The notes beneath the pieces are model-generated. The model did no database searches. It saw only the letters and a list, made by a program, of their open reading frames with translations, and was not told the origin of the DNA. Positions 34,883 through 43,558 of a stretch of DNA of 64,000 bases are shown in pieces. Positions within the stretch are counted from its first letter, which is position 1. Each line of letters opens with the position of its first letter. Source of the stretch: WTFY01 sp026713925 (lineage in GTDB: Bacteria > Pseudomonadota > Gammaproteobacteria > UBA4575); assembly GCA_963662355.1 (NCBI GenBank), contig OY759361.1, positions 1,240,001-1,304,000 on the forward strand. Direction: 5' to 3'. The translations under genes were made by a program, and so were the position numbers.

Positions 34883-37171
34883 ATGGGTACCAATCTGGAA
34901 ATGGATTTTGGCAGCGGTTCGAAGCTGCCCATACAGGAGTTCGCGGAAAAGGCCTATCTGGAATACTCCATGTACGCCATCCTGGACCGGGCCTTGCCGA
35001 GTATCGGGGACGGGTTGAAACCGGTTCAGCGCAGGATCGTTTACGCAATGTCCGAGCTCGGGCTGTCTTCGGTTTCCAAGCACAAGAAATCCGCACGAAC
35101 GGTGGGTGACGTGATCGGCAAATATCACCCGCATGGCGACAGCGCATGCTATGAGGCCATGGTGCTGATGGCGCAGGATTTCTCCTACCGCTATCCCCTG
35201 ATCGATGGCCAGGGCAACTGGGGCTCAACAGATGACCCGAAATCCTTTGCCGCCATGCGCTACACCGAATCCAGGCTGACCCGATATGCCAAGGCACTGT
35301 TGCAGGAACTGGATCAGGGCACGGTACAGTGGCTGGCTAACTTCGATGGAACACTGTCTGAACCTGCCGTGCTTCCTGCACGCCTGCCCAATGTGCTGCT
35401 GAACGGCGCTGCCGGAATTGCGGTGGGGATGTCCACGGATATTCCGGCACATAACCTGAACGAAGTGGTGGATGCCTGTGTACATCTTCTGGATCACCCC
35501 AGGGCTACCGTTCAGGAGCTTTGTCAGTACATAAAAGGCCCGGACTGCCCGACGGATGCAGAAATCACCTCTTCGCAGGCCGAGCTGCAGGAGCTGTACA
35601 CGACCGGTTCCGGTACTTTCCGGATGCGTGCACGCTATGAAAAAGAAGACGCAAACCTGGTCATCACCGCCTTGCCGTACCAGGTTTCGGGTGCCAAGAT
35701 CCTGGAGCAGATCGCCCAGCAGATACATGCCAAAAAACTGCCCATGGTGGCGAACCTGCGCGATGAATCCGATTATGAAAATCCCGTACGAATCGTAATC
35801 ACTCCCCGCAGCGGCCGTACAGATACCGAAACACTTATCTCGCATTTGTTTGCAACCACCGAACTGGAACGCAATTACCGTGTAAATCTGAACGTGATCG
35901 GGACTGACGGGCGGCCACAGGTCAAGAACCTCCGCAGCATGCTGAAGGAATGGCTCGCATTCAGGACGGAAACCGTGCGACGCAGACTGCAGTGGCGACT
36001 GGATAAGGTCAACAGCCGGCTGCATATCCTGGAAGGCCTCCTGCTGGTATACCTTAATCTTGATGAAGTCATCCGGATCATACGCGAGGAGGAGGATCCC
36101 AAGGCCAGTCTGATCAAGACCTTCAGGCTGAGCGATGAACAGGCCGAGGCCATCCTCAATATACGCCTGCGCAACCTGGCAAAACTGGAAGAAGCAAAAA
36201 TCCAGGCCGAACAGCTGGCACTTTCCGGGGAGTGCAGCGAGCTTCAGCAAGTCCTGAAATCCGCCAGGCGCCTGAAAACGCTTGTCAAAAAGGAGTTGCA
36301 GCAGGACGCGAGGGAATTCGGTGGTCCGCGGCGCAGCGTGCTGGTTGAGCGAAGCGCATCAAGTGCCCTGGATGAATCCGAACTGGTACCAGCCGAGTCG
36401 ATTACCGTGGTGTTGTCAAGGAGAGGCTGGGCACGTGCCGCCAAGGGTGCGGATTTTGATGTGCGCACTCTGAACTACAAGCTGGGCGATGAGTATCAGT
36501 CACACGTGACCGGCAAATCCAATCAGCCTGTACTATTTTTGGATACACAGGGCCGCTGCTATGCCCTGCCCGCACACATTCTGCCTTCTGCCCGCAGTCA
36601 GGGTGAACCCCTTAGCGGGCGCCTGAAGACTGCGGACGGTGTGGAGTTTGCAGGTATGATGATGGGTGAGCCGGATGAGCATTTCCTGATCGCAAGCAGT
36701 GCCGGATACGGGTTTGTGTGCAAGCTTGAGGACATGCTGACGCGAAACCGTGCGGGCAAGACTGTACTGTCCGTACCGAAAGGCGCGAAGGCCCTTGCGC
36801 CGGTCAAGGTCCGTGATCTCGGGCAGGACTGGATTGTTGCCGTGGGCTCGCAGGGGCATATGCTGGTCATCCCTGTGAGGGAACTGCCGATACTTTCCAG
36901 GGGCAAGGGCAACAAGATCATCAATATACCTGGCAGGAAGGTGGCCAGTGGTGATGAAGCGATGTGTGTGGTGGCACTTGTTCAGGACAAGGAGTCCATC
37001 ACCTTGCATTCGGGGAAACGTATCAAGAAAATGAGTGCCCGGGAAGTCAAAACCTATGCGGGCGAGCGCGCTCAGCGGGGCTCTAGGCTCTCCAGGGGGT
37101 ATCGCAGTGTGGATGCGATTGCAGTGCATTGCACGAAGCCAAGAGGTGTCCTGAAAGTCAGCGGGGGCTGA
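34883..37171 (+). CDS. parC: DNA topoisomerase IV subunit A
   Basis: ParC is the DNA-cutting half of topoisomerase IV. The 762 residues include the winged-helix core with the catalytic Tyr Y127 (AAMRYTESRL). The quinolone-determining stretch is YHPHGDSACYEAM, in which S87 and E91 (E. coli S80 and E84) are the susceptible-type residues. The C-terminal domain is a degenerate beta-pinwheel. The start is ATG at 34883, with no clear ribosome-binding site, so it is probably coupled to parE. The parE-parC pair in one operon is common in non-enteric gammaproteobacteria. Confidence 0.97.
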   Translation: MGTNLEMDFGSGSKLPIQEFAEKAYLEYSMYAILDRALPSIGDGLKPVQRRIVYAMSELGLSSVSKHKKSARTVGDVIGKYHPHGDSACYEAMVLMAQDFSYRYPLIDGQGNWGSTDDPKSFAAMRYTESRLTRYAKALLQELDQGTVQWLANFDGTLSEPAVLPARLPNVLLNGAAGIAVGMSTDIPAHNLNEVVDACVHLLDHPRATVQELCQYIKGPDCPTDAEITSSQAELQELYTTGSGTFRMRARYEKEDANLVITALPYQVSGAKILEQIAQQIHAKKLPMVANLRDESDYENPVRIVITPRSGRTDTETLISHLFATTELERNYRVNLNVIGTDGRPQVKNLRSMLKEWLAFRTETVRRRLQWRLDKVNSRLHILEGLLLVYLNLDEVIRIIREEEDPKASLIKTFRLSDEQAEAILNIRLRNLAKLEEAKIQAEQLALSGECSELQQVLKSARRLKTLVKKELQQDAREFGGPRRSVLVERSASSALDESELVPAESITVVLSRRGWARAAKGADFDVRTLNYKLGDEYQSHVTGKSNQPVLFLDTQGRCYALPAHILPSARSQGEPLSGRLKTADGVEFAGMMMGEPDEHFLIASSAGYGFVCKLEDMLTRNRAGKTVLSVPKGAKALAPVKVRDLGQDWIVAVGSQGHMLVIPVRELPILSRGKGNKIINIPGRKVASGDEAMCVVALVQDKESITLHSGKRIKKMSAREVKTYAGERAQRGSRLSRGYRSVDAIAVHCTKPRGVLKVSGG

Positions 37172-37240
37172 ATGTCGTCCAGGGGCCTGAATCCGAAGCG
37201 TATCGGAACGAGGCGCAGTTGAATGGATGAGGAGAATTAG

Positions 37241-38128
37241 ATGGGTATGCGTGTTTTATTGTTTCTAGTCACTAACTTTTCAGTCGTTTTGGTTCTGAGT
37301 ATCAGTGGCAGGGTATTCGGACTGGATCACTGGCTGGCGCAACAGGGAATGGCCGGGCAGCTGAACGGTCTGTTACTGATGTCGCTGGCATTTGGATTTG
37401 GCGGTTCATTCATTTCCCTGGCCATTTCCAAGTGGATGGCCAAACGCAGCATGGGCGTCAAGGTGATTGAGCAGCCTGCCAGCACATCCGAGCGATGGCT
37501 GGTCGAGACCGTCAGGAGGCAGGCCGAACAGGCAGGGATCGGGATGCCTGAGGTGGGCGTATTCAACTCGCCCCAGCCGAATGCGTTTGCAACCGGGATG
37601 AGCCGCAACAATGCCCTGGTCGCAGTCAGTACGGGACTGCTTGACGTGATGAGTCAGGATGAGGTGGAAGCCGTGCTGGGCCACGAGGTCAGCCATGTTG
37701 CCAACGGAGACATGATTACAATGGGATTGTTGCAGGGCGTGTTGAATACCTTTGTGATATTCATATCGCGCGTGATCGGAATGATCGTGGATAAGGCCGT
37801 ATTCAAGGTACAGCGGGGGATCGGCCCCGGCTATTTTATTGCAAGCATCATAGCCGAGATAATTTTGGGAATTCTGGCTGCAATCATTGCCAGCTGGTTT
37901 TCGAGGCGGCGGGAGTTCCGCGCGGATGCCGGAGGTGCACGGCTTGCAGGTCGTGAGAAAATGATTGCTGCATTGCAGCGCCTGCAGGCGCAGTCCGAAC
38001 CTGAAGAGCTCCCGGGACAGCTTGCAGCCTTTGGCATCTCAGGCGGAGTGAAAAGTGGTTTGAAAAAACTGCTGATGTCCCATCCGCCCCTCAGTGAAAG
38101 GATCGCATCCCTGCAACAGGCCCGGTAA
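37241..38128 (+). CDS. htpX: Membrane metalloprotease HtpX
   Basis: HtpX is a zinc protease of the inner membrane that degrades misfolded membrane proteins, usually under envelope-stress control. The 295 residues have two N-terminal membrane helices (VLLFLVTNFSVVLVLSISG; LLLMSLAFGFGGSFISLAI), the zinc motif HEVSH (H148-H152), two more hydrophobic segments (about 165-220), and the third ligand region REFRADAGGARLAG. ATG at 37241 has GAGGAGA upstream. It ends 7 nt before the facing epmB stop. Confidence 0.96.
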   Translation: MGMRVLLFLVTNFSVVLVLSISGRVFGLDHWLAQQGMAGQLNGLLLMSLAFGFGGSFISLAISKWMAKRSMGVKVIEQPASTSERWLVETVRRQAEQAGIGMPEVGVFNSPQPNAFATGMSRNNALVAVSTGLLDVMSQDEVEAVLGHEVSHVANGDMITMGLLQGVLNTFVIFISRVIGMIVDKAVFKVQRGIGPGYFIASIIAEIILGILAAIIASWFSRRREFRADAGGARLAGREKMIAALQRLQAQSEPEELPGQLAAFGISGGVKSGLKKLLMSHPPLSERIASLQQAR

Positions 38129-38135
38129 GGGTCAG

Positions 38136-39191
38136 TTATTCGCGTAATCCCGCATCGGGCCGGGTGTCAATCACGGGTGTTTTGCAGGGCTGGCCTGCTT
38201 GCTCCTTTACCAACTTGGGGACAAGGTAGCCGGGCAGTCTGGCTGCCATTTCACTCACGATGCTGCATGCCTCGGCTTCACCCACATCAAAATGCATAGT
38301 GTTTTGCACCTTGTCCGGCAGGTGCAGGTAATAGGGCAACACACCCGAATCAAACAGTTTCTCGCTGAGCGTGGCCAGGATTTCCGGGTGATCGTTGATA
38401 TTTCGAAGCAGCACGCTTTGATTCAGCAGACAGCAGCCCGCATCCGACAGTTCTCCGAGTTTTTCGTGCAACAGGTGATCGAGTTCCTGCGGGTGGTTGA
38501 CATGCAGCACCATTACCAGTTTCAAGCTGCAACTGCTGAGCCATTCCAGCAGTTGATCATTGATCCGTGCAGGGATCACCACTGGCAACCGGGTGTGGAT
38601 GCGCAGCCGTTTGACATGGGGGATGGATTGCAGTTTTCGGGTCAGGCCGGCAAGTTCTGGGTCACTGAGTACCAGCGGGTCTCCTCCACTGAGTATCACT
38701 TCGCTGATACTGGCTTCATCGGCAATATTCTCCAGGGCAGCATGCCAGGCATCGCGGCGAGGATTGTGTGATGAATAGGGGAAGTGTCTTCGAAAGCAGT
38801 AACGGCAGTGCACTGCGCAGCGGCTGGTGGCCAGCAACAGGGCACGCCCGTGATATTTTTTCAGCAATCCCGGACTCTTGATACTTTGCAGGTCGCCTAC
38901 CGGGTCCATGCAGAATTCTGCGGATTCATGCTCTTCCAATGTGTGCGGCAGGACCTGTAAAAGCAGGGGGTCATCCGGTGTGGATTTTTGCATGCGCTGC
39001 ACGTAACTCCAGGGCACCCTTAAAGGAAATTGACGGTTGGCGGATGGGCTGATTGGAAGCTGTGCAGGGTTCAGGTCCAGTGCATGGCAAAGTGTTTCGA
39101 TTTTCGTAATGGAGTCCTTGTATTGCTGATGCCAATTTGGTTCCGGGTCTGACTGGACTCGTGCTAGACTTGCGGCGGTTGTGAATTGCAT
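38136..39191 (-). CDS. epmB: EF-P beta-lysine pathway lysine 2,3-aminomutase EpmB (radical SAM)
   Basis: EpmB isomerises (S)-alpha-lysine to (R)-beta-lysine, which EpmA attaches to elongation factor P. The 351-residue protein has the radical SAM cluster motif C125-x3-C129-x2-C132 (CAVHCRYCFRRHF), then SEVILSGGDPLVLSD, and a C-terminal PLP/substrate region typical of the KamA family. It lies divergently from efp with only 22 nt between the two starts, as in E. coli. A general lysine aminomutase is less likely, because efp and epmA are adjacent. Confidence 0.94.
   Translation of the reverse strand: MQFTTAASLARVQSDPEPNWHQQYKDSITKIETLCHALDLNPAQLPISPSANRQFPLRVPWSYVQRMQKSTPDDPLLLQVLPHTLEEHESAEFCMDPVGDLQSIKSPGLLKKYHGRALLLATSRCAVHCRYCFRRHFPYSSHNPRRDAWHAALENIADEASISEVILSGGDPLVLSDPELAGLTRKLQSIPHVKRLRIHTRLPVVIPARINDQLLEWLSSCSLKLVMVLHVNHPQELDHLLHEKLGELSDAGCCLLNQSVLLRNINDHPEILATLSEKLFDSGVLPYYLHLPDKVQNTMHFDVGEAEACSIVSEMAARLPGYLVPKLVKEQAGQPCKTPVIDTRPDAGLRE
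39162..39170 (+). promoter_or_regulatory. Putative extended -10 element for efp, inside the epmB 5' end
   Basis: TGCTAGACT fits TGnTAnnnT and lies 43 nt before the efp GTG. Because epmB begins at 39191 on the other strand, the efp promoter overlaps the epmB coding sequence. Confidence 0.3.
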
Positions 39192-39213
39192 GGATTTTTT
39201 AGGTGGTTAGTAC

Positions 39214-39783
39214 GTGGCTGTTTATCATACCAATGAATTTCGCTCGGGCCTGAAGCTTATTCTGGATGGTAATCCGTATACCATCATTGAAAACGAGTTT
39301 GTCAAGCCTGGCAAGGGGCAGGCTTTCAACCGTGTCAAGTTGCGAAATCTGAAAACAGGGAGGGTGATCGACCGCACCTTCAAATCGGGTGAGTCGGTCG
39401 AAGGTGCAGATGTGGTCGACAAGGATATGCAGTACCTTTACAACGACGGGGAGCAATGGCATTTCATGGAATCGGATTCGTACGAGCAGTTTGCCGCGTC
39501 CAGGGCCGCAGTAGGCGAGGCTGCACAGTGGCTGAAGGGTCAGGAAACCTGTAGCGTGACCTTGCTCGATGGAGAACCCCTGGCGGTAAGTGCACCCAAT
39601 TTTGTCGAGTTGCAGATTACGCAGACCGATCCTGGCGTGCGCGGGGATACTGCAACAGGAGGTGTAAAGCCTGCAACCGTTGAGACGGGCGCAGTCGTCA
39701 AGGTACCGTTGTTTATTGAAGAAGGGGAGGTGCTGCGAATTGACACGCGAACTGCCGAGTATGTCTCGCGTGTGAAAGAGTGA
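39214..39783 (+). CDS. efp: Elongation factor P
   Basis: EF-P relieves ribosome stalling at polyproline. The 189 residues contain the modified-lysine loop FVKPGKGQAF with K34 at the same number as in E. coli, so the beta-lysylated type is expected. OB domains follow (TFKSGESVEGADVVDKDMQY; ITQTDPGVRGDTATGGVKP). The start is a GTG at 39214 with AGGTGG upstream. It is flanked by epmB (divergent) and epmA (same strand), the two genes required for the modification. Confidence 0.98.
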   Translation: MAVYHTNEFRSGLKLILDGNPYTIIENEFVKPGKGQAFNRVKLRNLKTGRVIDRTFKSGESVEGADVVDKDMQYLYNDGEQWHFMESDSYEQFAASRAAVGEAAQWLKGQETCSVTLLDGEPLAVSAPNFVELQITQTDPGVRGDTATGGVKPATVETGAVVKVPLFIEEGEVLRIDTRTAEYVSRVKE

Positions 39784-39841
39784 TCCCGGGCCACAACTCG
39801 AAATCCCGCATGTCGAGACCCTGTATGAACTGGCTTCCGGT

Positions 39842-40795
39842 TTGAAGTCTACGCGTGCCCATATCAGTACTTTCACCCTGCCTCAGGTCGTGCAGGCACG
39901 TGCCCGGCTGTATGCGAAGATCCGTGAATATTTTTCGGCCCGGAAGGTACTGGAAGTCGAGACACCGATCATTAACCGCTGTACGGTGACGGACCCGCAT
40001 ATTGACAGCATCGGAATCACCTGTGGTGGGCTGCGGCAGTTTTTGCATACCTCACCCGAATATGCAATGAAAAGGCTGCTTGTGTCACTCAGGTGTGATG
40101 CCTATCAGCTGTGCAAGGTGTTCAGGGCCGGTGAGTCAGGCAGGTTTCACCATACGGAATTCACCATGCTCGAATGGTATCGTATGGGCTGGAGTTACCG
40201 GGATTTAATGCAGGAGGTGGATGACCTGGTGAGGCAGGTGCTGGATGGCGGCCCCGCTCTGCATGAATCTGAATTTATCCGCTACCAGGAAGCTTTTCTG
40301 CAGTACTGTGCTCTGGACCCCTGGTCTGCCGGACTTGAGGACTACAGGTCTGCCTGCAGGCAGGCTGGTATTGTCCCTTCCGTACAGTGGTCCTGCGATG
40401 CCTGTCAGGCATTGCTGCTCGACCAGGTGATCGCTGCACACCTGCCAAAGGATCGCATGACATTCGTTTACGATTTTCCCGCACAGCATTCAGGCCTTGC
40501 CCGAATCAATAATCAGGGCCGGGCGGAACGTTTCGAGGTGTATGTTGGAAGTCTTGAACTTGCAAACGGCTACCAGGAACTCACCGATGCGGACAAACAA
40601 TGCAAACGTTTTGATGCAGATAACGAAAAGCGCAGGCAGGAAGGCAAGGAGGTGCTGGAATCCGATGAGTCATTGATCAGGGCACTCAAGAAAGGATTGC
40701 CGGAGTGTGCCGGTGTGGCTTTGGGCATCGACCGTTTGCTGATGCTCATCACGGACGTGGACGATATCAGGGAAGTGCTGGCGTGTCCGGATTGA
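39842..40795 (+). CDS. epmA: EF-P--(R)-beta-lysine ligase EpmA
   Basis: EpmA is a class II LysRS-like ligase, lacking the anticodon-binding domain, that attaches beta-lysine to EF-P Lys34. The 317 residues show motif 1 (VLEVETPII), motif 2 (LCKVFRAGESGRFHHTEFTMLEWY) and motif 3 (GVALGIDRLLMLI). The start is a TTG at 39842, the only start that gives the family's N-terminal length; the frame is open upstream but has no other start codon. It lies 58 nt after efp. Its 3' end overlaps the facing psd gene by 29 nt. Confidence 0.94.
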   Translation: MKSTRAHISTFTLPQVVQARARLYAKIREYFSARKVLEVETPIINRCTVTDPHIDSIGITCGGLRQFLHTSPEYAMKRLLVSLRCDAYQLCKVFRAGESGRFHHTEFTMLEWYRMGWSYRDLMQEVDDLVRQVLDGGPALHESEFIRYQEAFLQYCALDPWSAGLEDYRSACRQAGIVPSVQWSCDACQALLLDQVIAAHLPKDRMTFVYDFPAQHSGLARINNQGRAERFEVYVGSLELANGYQELTDADKQCKRFDADNEKRRQEGKEVLESDESLIRALKKGLPECAGVALGIDRLLMLITDVDDIREVLACPD

Positions 40796-41651
40796 CAGAC
40801 CTGGTTGTCGTGCCCAGCAGCTGACCCATTTTGATGGGTTGCTGCGAGCGCAGGTCCGGGTACCACTCGATGGCGTGCGAATCAAAGGCGACAATGGCTG
40901 TGGAGCCCATGTTGAATACCCCTAGTTCTTCCCCTTTTTTCAGATCGATACCGGAATATTTTTTTCTGTAAATGGTTTTTCCTCGCGGGGGCGTGACCAG
41001 CCCGTGCCAGGTCATTTCAATGGCTGCAACATTGACTGCGCCGACCATCACCACGGCCATGTAGCCTGTACCGGTCTTGAAGATTGAAACAATGCGCTCG
41101 TTACGGGCATACAGGTTGTTCAGGACTTCGCCCGCGTAGGGTGCGACACTGAACAGTCTCCCGGGTACGTGGATCATTTCCAGCAATGTGCCATCCAGGG
41201 GCATGTGCACGCGGTGATAGTTTCTGGGAGACAGGTAAACGGTCACGAACTTGCCACGCTCGCACAGGCAGCCATACTCATTGGCCCCGCCCAGCAATTG
41301 ATGCATGGAAAACCACCGGCCTTTCGCCTGGACCGCGCGCTGGCCGGCATAACTCGAAAATTGACTGATATATCCGTCCGCGGGGCTGACGATCACATCC
41401 GCCCCGGAAGCGATGGGGCGCGCTCCCGGGATCAGCCTTCGCGTGAAAAATTCATTGAAACTTGCGTAGTCTTCAGGATCCGGATAGCAGGCTTCCGTCA
41501 TGTCGACGTTGAAGGTGCGAATGAATGCGCGTATGGCAGGGTTCTTTAAAGGTGTCTGCAAGCGCGTGACCCAAAATGTGATCCGGGACAAAAAATGATG
41601 TGGAAAGAATTGAAACAGGAATCCCTTGCAGTACTTCCAAATGGCATTCAT
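40767..41651 (-). CDS. psd: Phosphatidylserine decarboxylase proenzyme
   Basis: Psd makes phosphatidylethanolamine at the inner membrane. The 294-residue proenzyme self-cleaves at a G-S bond to form the pyruvoyl group. Here the site is VFNMGSTAIVAF, with Met in place of the usual Leu of LGST. Other family segments are YPDPEDYASFNEFFTR, VSPADGYISQ and YLSPRNYHRVHMP. ATG at 41651 overlaps the stop of the upstream sco gene (ATGA). It is convergent with epmA, with a 29-nt overlap of coding ends. Confidence 0.95.
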   Translation of the reverse strand: MNAIWKYCKGFLFQFFPHHFLSRITFWVTRLQTPLKNPAIRAFIRTFNVDMTEACYPDPEDYASFNEFFTRRLIPGARPIASGADVIVSPADGYISQFSSYAGQRAVQAKGRWFSMHQLLGGANEYGCLCERGKFVTVYLSPRNYHRVHMPLDGTLLEMIHVPGRLFSVAPYAGEVLNNLYARNERIVSIFKTGTGYMAVVMVGAVNVAAIEMTWHGLVTPPRGKTIYRKKYSGIDLKKGEELGVFNMGSTAIVAFDSHAIEWYPDLRSQQPIKMGQLLGTTTRSVNPDTPALP

Positions 41652-42331
41652 CAGCTTCCCTGCTGTAGGTTGTAGTAGGTATTTAGTGTTCTGAAATCGT
41701 CAATGATGTGCTGGCTCTCATGCGGGGTGCCAAACAGGGCCAGCAGGTTTCCGTTTGGCGTGACCAGGAAGATATGCGCGCTGTGATCGACCAGATAGCC
41801 TGTATCGTCCTGAGCTGGCGGGACTGAATACACCACGCCCAGCGCCTGGCTCAGGGTTTCAAGTTCTGAGTCGTTGCCTGTGAGGCCGATGATCTTCTGG
41901 TCAAAATATTGCACATAATCACTGAGCTGTGGCGGTGTATCCCGGCTCGGGTCGACTGAAATGAAAATTCCCTGGGCAGGTATGGCATCCCGGGTAGACA
42001 GTGTGCCCAGTACCTGGTTCATTGTTCCGAGGGTAAGCGGGCAGATGTCTGGACAGTGCGTGTAGCCAAAGAAAATGAAGCTCCATACATTTCTCAGATG
42101 CTGGTGGGAAAACTCTGTCCCACGGTGATCGGTCAGGCTGAACTCCGGGAATGCACGCGGATGGGCATGCAGCGAAGTCGCGCTTTTCAGGCTGCCCGGT
42201 TCCGAATTCGGTTGTGGCAGCAGGAAATAAAAAAGTGTTATGCACACCGTAAAGCCCGCGATGCCGAGCAGCAGAAATAGATCGCGTTTCACGGGTTGCC
42301 TGGTTCTGGGGTTTTCTGGTACTGGAGGCAT
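41651..42331 (-). CDS. SCO1/SenC family copper-binding protein
   Basis: Sco proteins deliver copper to, or reduce, the CuA site of cytochrome c oxidase. The 226-residue protein has one N-terminal membrane anchor (LFLLLGIAGFTVCITLFYFLL, residues about 19-39), then a thioredoxin-like domain. The copper ligands are CPDIC (GYTHCPDICPL) and the distal His in YLVDHSAHIF. ATG at 42331 is preferred to 42364: an extended -10 (GATAAT) ends 6 nt upstream, so either the mRNA is leaderless or the AGGA in the 6-nt gap is used. It implies an aerobic respiratory chain. It is in an operon with psd (ATGA overlap). Confidence 0.93.
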   Translation of the reverse strand: MPPVPENPRTRQPVKRDLFLLLGIAGFTVCITLFYFLLPQPNSEPGSLKSATSLHAHPRAFPEFSLTDHRGTEFSHQHLRNVWSFIFFGYTHCPDICPLTLGTMNQVLGTLSTRDAIPAQGIFISVDPSRDTPPQLSDYVQYFDQKIIGLTGNDSELETLSQALGVVYSVPPAQDDTGYLVDHSAHIFLVTPNGNLLALFGTPHESQHIIDDFRTLNTYYNLQQGS

Positions 42332-42337
42332 GGTCCT

Positions 42338-42346
42338 ATTATCGCA
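42338..42346 (-). promoter_or_regulatory. Putative extended -10 element directly before the sco gene
   Basis: On the minus strand TGCGATAAT ends 6 nt before the ATG at 42331. The 6 nt (AGGACC) include a possible weak ribosome-binding site, so this case is less clear than the other three. Confidence 0.35.
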
Positions 42347-42396
42347 TAACCAATTTTGAAACACGGGCGTGGGACAGGCAGCATTTGTATTGAAAA

Positions 42397-42405
42397 TGCT
42401 ACAAT
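42397..42405 (+). promoter_or_regulatory. Putative extended -10 element directly before aroC
   Basis: TGCTACAAT (hexamer 42400-42405) ends 6 nt before the ATG at 42412. The intervening CCCGGG is not a ribosome-binding site, and no -35 match is seen. A leaderless aroC mRNA is predicted. Confidence 0.45.
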
Positions 42406-42411
42406 CCCGGG

Positions 42412-43512
42412 ATGCCAGGGAATACTATAGGAAAACTGTTCACAGTCACCACGTTTGGTGAAAGTCATGGAAAGGCCATAGGCTGTGTCGTCGATGGCTG
42501 CCCACCTGGTCTGGAGCTTGATTGTGCAGACATGCAGGTCGAACTGGAGCGCCGCCGTCCGGGCAAGTCACGTCATACCTCGCAACGGCGCGAACCGGAT
42601 GAAGTCGAGATTCTGTCTGGAACATTTGAAGGTAAAACCACGGGTACGCCGATTGGTTTGATGATTTACAACCAGGATGCCCGCTCAAAGGACTATGAAA
42701 GCATAAGGGAGAAGTTTCGTCCTGGTCATGCAGATTATACCTATCTGAAAAAATATGGCCTGCGCGATTACCGTGGGGGAGGCCGCTCTTCAGCCCGTGA
42801 AACAGCGATGCGTGTGGCAGCCGGTGCAGTTGCCAAAAAATACCTCAGGGAAAGGTCAGGCATCGAGATTCGTGGCTACCTTTCACAGCTGGGTTCGATT
42901 GAAATCGGGCACAAGGACTGGGATGCGGTGGAGTCCAATCCATTTTTTTGCCCGGATGCAGACAGGGTGACGGAGCTTGAAAGCCTGATGGACAGCTTGC
43001 GCAAACGAGGCGATTCCACCGGCGCACGTGTGACGGTTGTGGCAAACGGCATGCCTGCAGGCTTGGGCGAGCCTGTTTTTGACCGCTTGGATGCCGATAT
43101 TGCCCATGCACTGATGAGCATCAATGCGGTCAAGGGTGTGGAGCTGGGTGCGGGATTTCGCAGTGTGGCCCAGACCGGCAGCCAGCATCGTGACGAAATA
43201 ACACCTGACGGGTTTCTTACCAATCATGCCGGAGGTATTTTGGGTGGAATTTCTACAGGCCAGGATCTTCTGGCCAATGTCGCGTTCAAACCGACCTCAA
43301 GTATCCGAATCCCGGGTAAAACCGTTGATGTGCATGGGAATCCTGTGGAGGTTGTGACGACCGGGCGGCATGATCCTTGCGTGGGCATACGCGGTGTGCC
43401 GATCGTCGAGGCCATGCTGGCTATAGTCGTCATGGATCATGTGCTGCGCCATCGGGCACAAAACCTGGATGCGAATCGCGCCACGCCGGATATCCCGTCT
43501 TCCGCACCGTGA
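42412..43512 (+). CDS. aroC: Chorismate synthase
   Basis: AroC performs the last shikimate step, giving chorismate for the trp genes at 55.7-58.4 kb and others. It needs reduced FMN. The 366 residues begin MPGNTIGKLFTVTTFGESHG, which matches the E. coli start, and include the family segments RPGHADYTYLKKYGLRDYRG and GRSSARETAMRVAAGA. ATG at 42412 is well supported by alignment, yet lies 6 nt from a -10 hexamer. It is divergent from sco across 80 nt. Confidence 0.97.
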   Translation: MPGNTIGKLFTVTTFGESHGKAIGCVVDGCPPGLELDCADMQVELERRRPGKSRHTSQRREPDEVEILSGTFEGKTTGTPIGLMIYNQDARSKDYESIREKFRPGHADYTYLKKYGLRDYRGGGRSSARETAMRVAAGAVAKKYLRERSGIEIRGYLSQLGSIEIGHKDWDAVESNPFFCPDADRVTELESLMDSLRKRGDSTGARVTVVANGMPAGLGEPVFDRLDADIAHALMSINAVKGVELGAGFRSVAQTGSQHRDEITPDGFLTNHAGGILGGISTGQDLLANVAFKPTSSIRIPGKTVDVHGNPVEVVTTGRHDPCVGIRGVPIVEAMLAIVVMDHVLRHRAQNLDANRATPDIPSSAP

Positions 43513-43558
43513 AGACCTGGTGATACACGGGCCTGTAGCTGCTTTTAGTTGAATCAGC

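Noticed and set aside
35129..35160. Possible quinolone-resistance changes in ParC
   Set aside because: The HGDSACYEA stretch has the susceptible-type Ser and Glu.
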